From Rhodoferax sp. (GTDB lineage Bacteria; Pseudomonadota; Gammaproteobacteria; Burkholderiales; Burkholderiaceae_C), in NCBI RefSeq assembly GCF_028714215.1, contig NZ_JAQTMS010000003.1:1-64000 (forward strand): a stretch of DNA of 64,000 nucleotides, in the 5' to 3' direction. The stretch's first letter is position 1, and every line of letters starts with the position of its first letter. Positions 16,843 through 23,892 of this stretch are shown here, piece by piece. The notes beneath the pieces are model-generated. The model worked only from the letters and a program-made list of their open reading frames with translations, had not been told where the DNA came from and searched no databases. The translations under genes and the position numbers were made by a program.

Positions 16843-17043
16843 TCAGACGAGCGTCGTCTTGTAGTACTGCTTGACGTGATCGCTCAGGGAGTAGCCGCCA
16901 CCTTTTTCAGGGGCCGGTTTTGGCAATGGCGGCTCCACCGGCGTTTGCATCTTTAACCAGCCGGCCGAAGCCAGCGTGGCACCGGCGACGGATGCCGATA
17001 GAAAAAATCCCCGGCGCGAAGCCTTGGGCTGGCTGTTAGGCAT
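16843..17043 (-). CDS. Formate dehydrogenase region Tat-target peptide
   Basis: 66 residues with a twin-arginine motif SRRGFFLSASVAGAT near residues 12-26, a short hydrophobic stretch, a Pro-rich linker and a tail ending in VKQYYKTTLV. This matches the small formate-dehydrogenase-associated Tat protein family found just upstream of fdhA in many proteobacteria; role unknown. The ATG at 17041-17043 has GGAG 6 bp upstream; an in-frame TTG four codons earlier sits inside that ribosome site and is not credible. It is the first gene after the promoter region at 17044-17227, so it leads the structural operon. Confidence 0.85.
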   Translation of the reverse strand: MPNSQPKASRRGFFLSASVAGATLASAGWLKMQTPVEPPLPKPAPEKGGGYSLSDHVKQYYKTTLV

Positions 17044-17085
17044 GTAGTTCTCCAACTTATTTAGCGCTTATGCAATCGAGTTCAT

Positions 17086-17114
17086 AGTGTAGGTAGAACA
17101 GCGCCACATCACAA
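17086..17114 (-). promoter_or_regulatory. Candidate sigma70 promoter for the formate dehydrogenase structural genes
   Basis: Read leftward: -35 TTGTGA (17109-17114), 17-bp spacer, -10 TACACT (17086-17091). Each box matches consensus in 4 of 6 places. Transcription would start near 17079, leaving a leader of about 35 nt to the Tat-peptide ATG with its GGAG. It is the only sizeable gap (184 bp) inside the locus, which supports a promoter here. Confidence 0.4.
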
Positions 17115-17140
17115 CGAAAACAGGGATTTATCGACCTAGG

Positions 17141-17168
17141 GTAAACCCGGGATTGCACCGGTGTAAAC
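17141..17168. promoter_or_regulatory. Paired GTAAAC direct repeats upstream of the fdh promoter
   Basis: GGGTAAACCCGGG (around 17139) and GGTGTAAACAGGG (around 17161) place two GTAAAC cores exactly 22 bp apart, two helical turns, and 27 bp upstream of the proposed -35. Spacing and position are those of a class I activator site, but the factor is unknown and no regulator gene of the locus points to it. Confidence 0.35.
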
Positions 17169-17227
17169 AGGGTCCGGCAGGCAACCCCGAAAATCAATTC
17201 AGGCCACCCCAATTGCCGGCGCGCATT

Positions 17228-17851
17228 CTAAGTCAACATGTCAAAACCCTGGGCTTCAACGCCCATAAAAGCGCGGGTGAGTTGGGCCAGCGCGGCATAA
17301 AAACAAGCCTTCGGGTGCTGCTCAAGCGCGTCGCACAAGCGCATCACCCAGGGCTGCAGATGGACCGCAAAGAACTCGCGCTGGCGCGTCAGGTTGGCGA
17401 CGGCAACGTCGTCACCGGCGATCAGGTAGCGCATGACTTCACACAGGTAGGCGATGTGGTCCTCGGTCTCGGACATCTTCTGATCGCGCGCCAGACCGAG
17501 CTGGTCCAGGTCGGCACGCAGCCTGGCGAGTGGCTTTTCGTTCAGGAAACCGCTCAGAAAATGGGAACCGTAGAGGTAAATTTCGGGTTTTCCGATACCG
17601 CCAAACAAGGCATCGTATTCACTTTGAATGGCCTCTGCCGGCAGCTCGCGGGCCAGGCCCACCAGAGCCCGCCAAGGCTCCTCCAGAAAAGCGCCAGCCG
17701 CTGGCGCCTCGGTCACGGCCACCCGCAATTGCGCCAGCAACGCGGCGGTCGGCGGCGCATAGTACAAAAGAGCCAGCAGCCCGTAAAGCTCGGAGCGGGC
17801 GGTTTCTTCGTCGAGCGCACTGGACGGCGCTAAAGAGGGTACGGGCAGCAT
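17228..17851 (-). CDS. TorD/DmsD-family molybdoenzyme chaperone
   Basis: 207 residues, the usual size. The all-helical TorD fold is indicated by RSELYGLLALLYYAPP near residue 17, the SEYDALFGG helix, and the family signature near residue 115 (ETEDHIAYLCEVMRYL, with E-D-H at the twin-arginine-signal binding face). Such chaperones bind the Tat signal of the apo alpha subunit and hold it until cofactor insertion. The client here is most likely the alpha subunit at 13849-16809. The ATG at 17849-17851 lies 2 bp after the stop of the polyferredoxin gene. It ends before the 184-bp promoter gap, so it belongs to the upstream half of the locus. Confidence 0.88.
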   Translation of the reverse strand: MLPVPSLAPSSALDEETARSELYGLLALLYYAPPTAALLAQLRVAVTEAPAAGAFLEEPWRALVGLARELPAEAIQSEYDALFGGIGKPEIYLYGSHFLSGFLNEKPLARLRADLDQLGLARDQKMSETEDHIAYLCEVMRYLIAGDDVAVANLTRQREFFAVHLQPWVMRLCDALEQHPKACFYAALAQLTRAFMGVEAQGFDMLT

Positions 17852-17853
17852 GG

Positions 17854-19980
17854 TCAAAAGTCGGTTATCTTGGATTCGTCCGGCGCCGAATAAATATCGA
17901 TCACGCGACAGTCGGCGCACATTTTCAGGCGTTCCAGCGCGGCCCCCTGGAACATGCTGTGGCCGCTCAATTTGCCCAGCATGGCCTCGATCGCCTTGAG
18001 CGTGCCGAACGGTTTGTTGCAACGCACGCAGGCATAGGGCTGCATCTCGTTAAGCAGCACCGGCTGCTTGCGCTCAGGGCGCAGATTCAGGCGCGGCAGC
18101 AGCGCCAGCGCTTTCTCCGGACAGGTCTGGACGCACAGGCCGCACTGGACACAGTTCTTCTCGATGAATCTGAGCTGCGGCGACTGGGCATTGTCCTGCA
18201 AGGCCGCCACCGGACAGGCGCTGACGCAGCTTAAACACAGGGTGCAAGCCTCCTTGTCGAGGGTCAGGCCACCCAAGGGGGAGCCAGCGGCGGGCAGCGC
18301 TATCAGTTCCGGTTTCAGCGGCGAGTGCGCGATCAAATGGTCCAGTGCCAGTTCCAGCGTGGCGCGTTTATCGGACTGCACCGCAAAGCTGGCGCTGTGG
18401 CTGACGCACTGGGCCGGGGCGGCCCGCAAATCGGCGTCCAGCGCTGCCAGATCGCGCGCATCCCTGGCGTGCAGCAGACGGAAATGCTCACCCTGATAGC
18501 CCAGCCCGCTCAGAATCGCCTGCGCCAGCGCCATCTGGCTGCGCAGCGCCTCATGGTATTGCGGCGCCTCCTCATCGGTCAGCAACAGCCAGACCTGCGA
18601 GGCACCATAGGCAATGGCGGTCAGCCAGACTTCCAGCCCCAGCGACGAGGTGTGCCAAAGGGCCACTGGCAAGACCCGGGCCGGCACGCCTTGCGTGCCC
18701 TGGTAAGTTCCGCCATGGGTGGCGCCGTCGAGTTGCGCCGCACGGCCCAGATCACCCAATAGCCGCTCACCGCCCATCTGGCTGTGCAACAGCAAGGCCG
18801 CGTTCTTGCCGCCGCCGCGCGCATAAGTGCCTAGCAAGGTCTTGAGCTTGACGCCCTGCTGGCTGGCCCGTGGATAGGCATAGCTCAAGGCGCCGCTGGG
18901 GCAAACCGTGGTGCAGGTACCGCAACCGATGCACAGACTCGGATTGACCTTGATTTGCTGACGCTGACTGTCGCTGGCTATGGCCGAGGCCGAGCAGATG
19001 TCGATGCAGGCATGGCAACCAGTTTTCTGGTTGCGGCTGTGGGCACAGAGGTTCTGCTTGTAGGCAAAAAACCTGGGTTTTTCAAATTCGCCGACCAGCG
19101 TGCGCAACTGCAGCAACGGCTTCGCGTCGCGGCCGTCCCAGCGCAAATAGCCTTGCGGCAAAGCGTGCTGGGTAAAAGCCGGCGTGGCGCGCAGATCAAG
19201 AACCAGGTCGAATTTTTCGCTCAAGGCTTGCGGCGCACGCTGGAAATCAATCGCACCGGCCACCTGGCAGGCGCTGACGCAGGCGCGGTGCGCCTTGCAG
19301 GCACCCAGGTCGATTTGATAATCGAGCCCGATGGCATCCTCAGGGCAAGCCGCCAGGCAGGCATTGCAGCGCGTGCACAGGTCCAGATCGATCGGGTTGT
19401 TGCGCAGCCACTTGAGCTCGAAGGCGCCCAGCCAGCCGCTAAGCGCTTGGATCTGGCCACCCAGCACCGGGTAGCGATGCTCCTGCATGGCGCCCAGGTC
19501 GCCCGCGCCCTGCGTGAACAAAGTGATGGACAGCTCATCGCCCAGCAGTTCGGCCGCGCGCTCGGCCGCACCCAACTCGCCAATGATGAGCAGCCGTCCG
19601 GCACTCTGGTAAGTCACGGTGGCGACCGGCTCCGGTTCCGGCAGCTGGGCGGCTGCCAGCAGGGCCGCGATTTTGGGGCTGGCGCTGGCCGCATCCTTGC
19701 TCCAGCCAGCGGTCTCCCGGATATTGACGAAACGCAGGGGGGCGTAGCCGGAGGCAGCGCGCTGGGCGCCGCAGGCTTGCTGCGCCAGCTCGACAAACAG
19801 CCGCTTCTCCTGGGTGCAGGCAAGCACCAGGTCGTCGCCTGTTTGCAGGGCCTGGACAAACGCCGGCGCCTCGCGACGGCACAATGAGGAATGAAGGGTC
19901 AGCTTTTCATTCAATGCCGCACCCAGGCTCCTGGGGTCCAGCGGCATGGTTCGGTTGCAATCGCAAATCAGTGTGGTCAT
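17854..19980 (-). CDS. Polyferredoxin of the formate dehydrogenase locus
   Basis: 708 residues, no signal peptide, so cytoplasmic. Cysteine clusters in order: CTRCNACLAACP, then an irregular CKAHRACVSAC, then GCHACIDIC with CIGCGTCTTVCP, then CTLCLSCVSACP with CVQCGLCVQTCP, and finally a CVRCN...CADC pair like a zinc or rubredoxin knuckle. That is five or six 4Fe-4S clusters plus one metal site. A roughly 200-residue cluster-free region separates the central and C-terminal groups, and the N-terminus (ICDCNRTMPLDP) has no named domain. It overlaps the DUF3306 gene start-to-stop by 4 bp and precedes the chaperone by 2 bp. It may shuttle electrons to or from the dehydrogenase system or act in its maturation; the sequence does not decide. 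Confidence 0.8.
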   Translation of the reverse strand: MTTLICDCNRTMPLDPRSLGAALNEKLTLHSSLCRREAPAFVQALQTGDDLVLACTQEKRLFVELAQQACGAQRAASGYAPLRFVNIRETAGWSKDAASASPKIAALLAAAQLPEPEPVATVTYQSAGRLLIIGELGAAERAAELLGDELSITLFTQGAGDLGAMQEHRYPVLGGQIQALSGWLGAFELKWLRNNPIDLDLCTRCNACLAACPEDAIGLDYQIDLGACKAHRACVSACQVAGAIDFQRAPQALSEKFDLVLDLRATPAFTQHALPQGYLRWDGRDAKPLLQLRTLVGEFEKPRFFAYKQNLCAHSRNQKTGCHACIDICSASAIASDSQRQQIKVNPSLCIGCGTCTTVCPSGALSYAYPRASQQGVKLKTLLGTYARGGGKNAALLLHSQMGGERLLGDLGRAAQLDGATHGGTYQGTQGVPARVLPVALWHTSSLGLEVWLTAIAYGASQVWLLLTDEEAPQYHEALRSQMALAQAILSGLGYQGEHFRLLHARDARDLAALDADLRAAPAQCVSHSASFAVQSDKRATLELALDHLIAHSPLKPELIALPAAGSPLGGLTLDKEACTLCLSCVSACPVAALQDNAQSPQLRFIEKNCVQCGLCVQTCPEKALALLPRLNLRPERKQPVLLNEMQPYACVRCNKPFGTLKAIEAMLGKLSGHSMFQGAALERLKMCADCRVIDIYSAPDESKITDF

Positions 19981-20549
19981 GTTGGGTGCCGCTCTGGCGG
20001 CAAGTTCTCTGTCGAGTCATCCGTGCCGGCTTGCGCCGGCGGCGTCGACTGTGCCACGAAATCAAGGTTGGCGCGCTTGGCGTCACCCGATGCCCCGGCG
20101 CTGGCCACGCCTTTGTCGGCACCCTCTTCCTCGTCCCCGAACAAGTGCAGAAACTTGGCGCTGACCATTTGCCGCAACATCGACTCCGGCAGAGGATCGG
20201 CTTGCGAATAATCGTCAACATAGACGTCCATCCGGTCCATCTGGTTGTAGTGCGGATCGGCAAACAACTTCTTCATGGCCGCATTGCGCACTTCCGGGGT
20301 GACATCACGCGCCACGAAGGGGGCAAAATCGGACTCCGGCGTCAGCACCTGGGCATCTGCCAGCGTCAGCGGTGGTGGTGGCTGGGGTGGGCTAACGTCC
20401 TGGCGCAAGTCGGGATCCACAGTCGCTTCAGGCGCCGGCCCGGTCGCCGGCTGCTGGATGACCGGCTGGCTCTGAGGTTCTTGCAACGTCTGGCCGGCGC
20501 GGGCGGCCTGCTTGCGTTGCGACCAGCGGCCCAGAAAACCCTCAGCCAT
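19977..20549 (-). CDS. DUF3306 family protein
   Basis: 190 residues. The N-terminal FLGRWSQRKQAARAG and the later segment VRNAAMKKLFADPHYNQMDRMDVYVDDY match the DUF3306 pattern. A Pro/Gln-rich linker (about residues 25-70) and a disordered C-terminal tail flank that core. Function is unknown; the family almost always travels with DUF3305 and formate dehydrogenase genes in betaproteobacteria. The ATG (20547-20549) overlaps the DUF3305 stop by 8 bp, and its own stop overlaps the polyferredoxin start by 4 bp, so three proteins are made from tightly coupled frames. Confidence 0.85.
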   Translation of the reverse strand: MAEGFLGRWSQRKQAARAGQTLQEPQSQPVIQQPATGPAPEATVDPDLRQDVSPPQPPPPLTLADAQVLTPESDFAPFVARDVTPEVRNAAMKKLFADPHYNQMDRMDVYVDDYSQADPLPESMLRQMVSAKFLHLFGDEEEGADKGVASAGASGDAKRANLDFVAQSTPPAQAGTDDSTENLPPERHPT

Positions 20550-21120
20550 GGGCGCCTCCGGTACCCGATGCACCGCCACCTGGCTTCGGCCCGGTGCTGA
20601 TGGAAGCGGGGTTGCCAAAGCGATCGGCCAAGGGTTTAAAGCTCTCGGGCCGCTTGCGCCGCCTCGGCTCGCTGACCTGATGCTGATCGACAAAAGCCCT
20701 TAACCACGCGACCACCTCCGCCGGGGCCGCAACCTGCTCCACGGTTTCCTGCGCGTCCAGCCAGCGGCCGGCGTCAACGTAGCTCAGACTCACCACTTCG
20801 GGTTTGGCCAGCGGTTCCTCGGCCAGGCTGGCGGTTTCCTCGATGCGCCACAAAACAAACCAGCAGGGCGCCGGTGTGCTGACGTTCAGGTAGTAGCCTT
20901 CGACATCGTCCTTGAACAGCTCCACCACGTAACCCGGATGCAGCCAGCGTTCTTCGTTATCGTTTTTGTAGAGCAGGCGCGCCGCGCTGCCAAAGCCTTC
21001 CTCGTGCGGCACCACGTCCGCCAACACCCAGCGCCAGCTCTGCCAGCGGCTCATGGGGCCTTCAATGCGCTCACGGCGCATGACGACGGCAACTTTCAAT
21101 TCAGGGCGTGGTGTGTTCAT
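20542..21120 (-). CDS. DUF3305 family protein
   Basis: 192 residues. Core features: KVAVVMRRERIEGPMSRWQSWRW at the N-terminus and FKDDVEGYYLNVSTPAPCWFVLWR in the middle, typical of DUF3305; the C-terminal third is basic then Gly-rich and probably disordered. Function unknown. The start ATG (21118-21120) is four codons inside a frame whose first codon is TTG; the ATG is preferred. It opens the upstream half of the formate dehydrogenase locus, 92 bp after the diguanylate cyclase gene, and overlaps DUF3306 by 8 bp. Confidence 0.83.
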   Translation of the reverse strand: MNTPRPELKVAVVMRRERIEGPMSRWQSWRWVLADVVPHEEGFGSAARLLYKNDNEERWLHPGYVVELFKDDVEGYYLNVSTPAPCWFVLWRIEETASLAEEPLAKPEVVSLSYVDAGRWLDAQETVEQVAAPAEVVAWLRAFVDQHQVSEPRRRKRPESFKPLADRFGNPASISTGPKPGGGASGTGGAHG

Positions 21121-21212
21121 GGCAACCCGCAATGTAACCTGACCGGCTCGCGCTGTCGCCCAAGCCGCCGGGTTCAGGTATTTCCGTTCACGGCCATGCG
21201 CCGGATTTCAAT

Positions 21213-23381
21213 TCATCTATCTACCGCATGAAACCGGACCGTATTGCGCCCCTCTTCCTTGGCTTGGTACATCGCCGCATCGGCCCACTTGAGAATGTCG
21301 TGCTGGCTGGCTTCATGGTCGATGAAAACGACCACACCGATACTCGCCGTGCAGTGATGCTCAACGCTGCGGCCTTCCCTCCCGTCCTGCTGGGTGTGCA
21401 GTAGGTAGGGCTCGGCCAAAGCGACACGGATCTTTTCCGCCACCATCTCCGCTTGCCAGGTCGACTCGATCCGGTCTACCTTCAAATCGCTCAAAAGCAC
21501 CACAAACTCATCGCCACCCAGGCGGCCCACGGTGTCAATTTCGCGCACACAATTTTTCAGCCGGGCCGCCACTTCGATCAACAGCAGATCGCCAACGTCA
21601 TGCCCCATTGCATCGTTGAGCGGCTTGAAATTGTCCAGATCAAGAAACATCAGGGCGGCGTGACGGCCGGTGCGCTTGGCCGCAGCCATGGTTTGACTCA
21701 ATCGATCGGTCAGCAGGCGCCGGTTGGGGAGCTTGGTCAGTGCGTCCTGGAACGCCAGTTGACGCACCTGGTCTTCCAGCTGTTTACGCGCCGTAATGTC
21801 CACGCCAACGACCGCAATCTGGATGCCATCCTCCAGGGAAATCGGCATCACGCTGACCATCACATTGATCTGCCCTCCATTGGGGGTGTTGTGAGTTGCC
21901 TCGAAACTGGTCGGTCGGCCCGCACAAACCAGATTCAAGGCATCAATCAACTTGCCGCGGTCTGGCGCATTGCTCCACCACGGCGTGTCGGGGAAATACT
22001 TGCCGATGAGTTCCTCGCGTGGGCTGTCGGTCAAAAGCAAGGCGGTGTTGTTGACCTTGATCAGCCGGCCCTGTTGATCAAGAATGCCAGCCAAAAAAAT
22101 TGATTGATCGAAAAGGCCATGGAATACCGCTTCCGCCCGCTTGTGCTCGGTGCTGTCAGTGACGAAGCCGTGCCACAACACACTGCCGTCCTCCTCCTTC
22201 TGCGGTATCGCGTTGCCAAGCAGCCAGTGCACCGTACCATCAGCAAACTTGACCCGGAATTCATGGTGCCAGGGACTCAGGTCGCGCGCCGACGACTGGA
22301 TGGAAGCAACAACACTGTCATGATCGTCCGGGTGGAAAGTGGCGAATACTTTGCTTGCATCCTCGCGAACCTCCTCCGGGTTGACCCGGAAATTTTCAGT
22401 CATGGCCTCACTGGCATAGGGAAAGCACGAACTGCCATCGGGGCGCATACGGAATTGATAAACCACTCCCGGCAATCGGCTGGCGATTTTCTGCAAACGA
22501 CTGAGTGCCTCTTTGAGCTTGTTCTCCAGGCGTTTGCGTTCGCTGATATCGGTTTTCACCGCCACATAGTGCGTCACAGTGCCCGCCTGGTTCTTGACCG
22601 GGGCGATCTGCGAGTCTTCCCAGTAGATCTCATGGTTCTTGCGCTGGTTGACAAGCTCGCCCTTCCAGGCCTGACCGCTGGTGAGTTTGTCCCACAGTTC
22701 CCGGTATATTTCTTTCGCCGTTTGCCCTGATTGGAGAATGCGCGGGTTCTGTCCCAAGGCCTCGGCGGCGCTGTAGCCGGTGACTTCCGTGAAGCGGGGG
22801 TTGACGTACTGGATACGGGCTTGTAAATCGGTGATTACCACGGAGGCCGGGCTTTGCTCGACCGCGATGGAAAGCTTGCGCAGTTCTTCCTCGGCTCCTT
22901 TGTGCTCGGTGATATCCTGGTAGATTCCCAGCAATCCGATGACTTCGTTGTCCTTGTTCCGAAGCGGCACCTTGGACTTGCGGCACCAAATCATCCGGCC
23001 ATCCGGCGTCATCTGCTGTTCATCATAGGAAAGTTTGGCCTGGCCTACCGTCATGACAGTCCGGTCATCGGCACGAAAAGACTCGGCCTGTGCCGCCCAT
23101 GGCATCTGGAAGTCGTCCTTGCCAACCAGTTCCCTGGGATGCCCGACTCCGGCATCCTTGACGAAGCCCATATTGCAGCCAAGATAGCGTGAGTTTCTGT
23201 CCTTCCAATAAACCCGCGTCGGTGCGCTATCGATAACGGTCCGCAGCAAATTTCGCGATTCGGCGATGGCTGTCTGCACCTGCTTGCGCGCCACTTGACG
23301 GCGGTGAAAGCAATACCCGGCAAGAAGCAGCAATGGCACAAGAAATAGAAGGCTGTACGTCAGCAAGTCTGGTTCGCTCAT
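21213..23381 (-). CDS. Diguanylate cyclase with four PAS domains
   Basis: 722 residues. One N-terminal membrane helix (about 5-25) with no extracellular domain, then four PAS units: near 42-160 (VIDSAPTRVYWKDRN), 170-280 (SIAVEQSPASVVITD, a redox/flavin-like PAS), 290-410 (PAS_3 type, PGVVYQFRMRPDG) and 420-545. A GGDEF domain follows (about 550-720) with an intact active site GRLGGDEFVVLL and an inhibitory I-site RxxD (REID) five residues before it, so it should make c-di-GMP and be product-inhibited. There is no EAL domain. It stands between the two formate dehydrogenase loci, but no sequence feature links it to them beyond orientation. Confidence 0.92.
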   Translation of the reverse strand: MSEPDLLTYSLLFLVPLLLLAGYCFHRRQVARKQVQTAIAESRNLLRTVIDSAPTRVYWKDRNSRYLGCNMGFVKDAGVGHPRELVGKDDFQMPWAAQAESFRADDRTVMTVGQAKLSYDEQQMTPDGRMIWCRKSKVPLRNKDNEVIGLLGIYQDITEHKGAEEELRKLSIAVEQSPASVVITDLQARIQYVNPRFTEVTGYSAAEALGQNPRILQSGQTAKEIYRELWDKLTSGQAWKGELVNQRKNHEIYWEDSQIAPVKNQAGTVTHYVAVKTDISERKRLENKLKEALSRLQKIASRLPGVVYQFRMRPDGSSCFPYASEAMTENFRVNPEEVREDASKVFATFHPDDHDSVVASIQSSARDLSPWHHEFRVKFADGTVHWLLGNAIPQKEEDGSVLWHGFVTDSTEHKRAEAVFHGLFDQSIFLAGILDQQGRLIKVNNTALLLTDSPREELIGKYFPDTPWWSNAPDRGKLIDALNLVCAGRPTSFEATHNTPNGGQINVMVSVMPISLEDGIQIAVVGVDITARKQLEDQVRQLAFQDALTKLPNRRLLTDRLSQTMAAAKRTGRHAALMFLDLDNFKPLNDAMGHDVGDLLLIEVAARLKNCVREIDTVGRLGGDEFVVLLSDLKVDRIESTWQAEMVAEKIRVALAEPYLLHTQQDGREGRSVEHHCTASIGVVVFIDHEASQHDILKWADAAMYQAKEEGRNTVRFHAVDR

Positions 23382-23892
23382 GTACCGCTCTCAACTGTTT
23401 CTTGATCAGTCCACTCGATAACATTATGTAACCAACGGACGGCAAGCGAAACGGATAAGGCGGCATTTGTATTGACAGCCACTGATTCAAGTCAAGCATC
23501 GATGACGATGTAGGCCAGGAGCTTGCGTTCTGGAGGGCTACTTGTGACAGACCGCTTATAACTGGATCAAGGAGAGTTCCGAAATTCACGACACCGTTCC
23601 AGCCAAGCCCGCCTGATGCAGCTTGCTTTCGCAAGTCAAGAACTGAGGTCCAGGTCTGTGGTGGCCGAGGGTGCCGCAGTGGGTGGTTTGCGCAGGTCGC
23701 ATACCAACCCCGCTTGAAAGATCAGGCTGGTGGGGCGCTCAGCGTAGCGGCATAAAGGCGGAGGCCGAAGGCCGGGGGACAGCCGCGAAGCTGAGTGCCC
23801 CACCAGCCTGATCCACCCGGTACGCAGAGCGGATTTGGCATGTCATTATTTCGGGAAAATTCATAATCGCCTGAGCTGACTTGCGTGCTTGC
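23382..23892. other. 511-bp gap without a supportable gene
   Basis: Between the diguanylate cyclase start and the fdsA stop. Short open frames here lack ribosome sites and family features. The gap contains a large imperfect hairpin (23720-23813). The right part should carry the fdsA 3' untranslated region and the left part (23382-23500) the diguanylate cyclase promoter. Confidence 0.6.
23720..23813. repeat. Large imperfect hairpin downstream of fdsA
   Basis: Arms at 23720-23750 and 23783-23813, 31 bp each with three mismatches (left arm starts GATCAGGCTGGTGGGGCGCT). The 32-bp loop contains a second small hairpin, GGCC GAA GGCC (23763-23773). There is no clear T-run on either side, so a simple Rho-independent terminator is not certain. 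It could be a retained mobile palindrome or a structured 3' end of the fdsA message. Confidence 0.6.

Noticed and set aside
23227-23634. A 135-residue minus-strand gene upstream of the diguanylate cyclase
   Set aside because: It overlaps the cyclase start out of frame, shows no domain, and has no ribosome site.
23720-23813. Integron attC site
   Set aside because: No GTT core sites at the ends, no integrase, and the arms pair too well along their full length.
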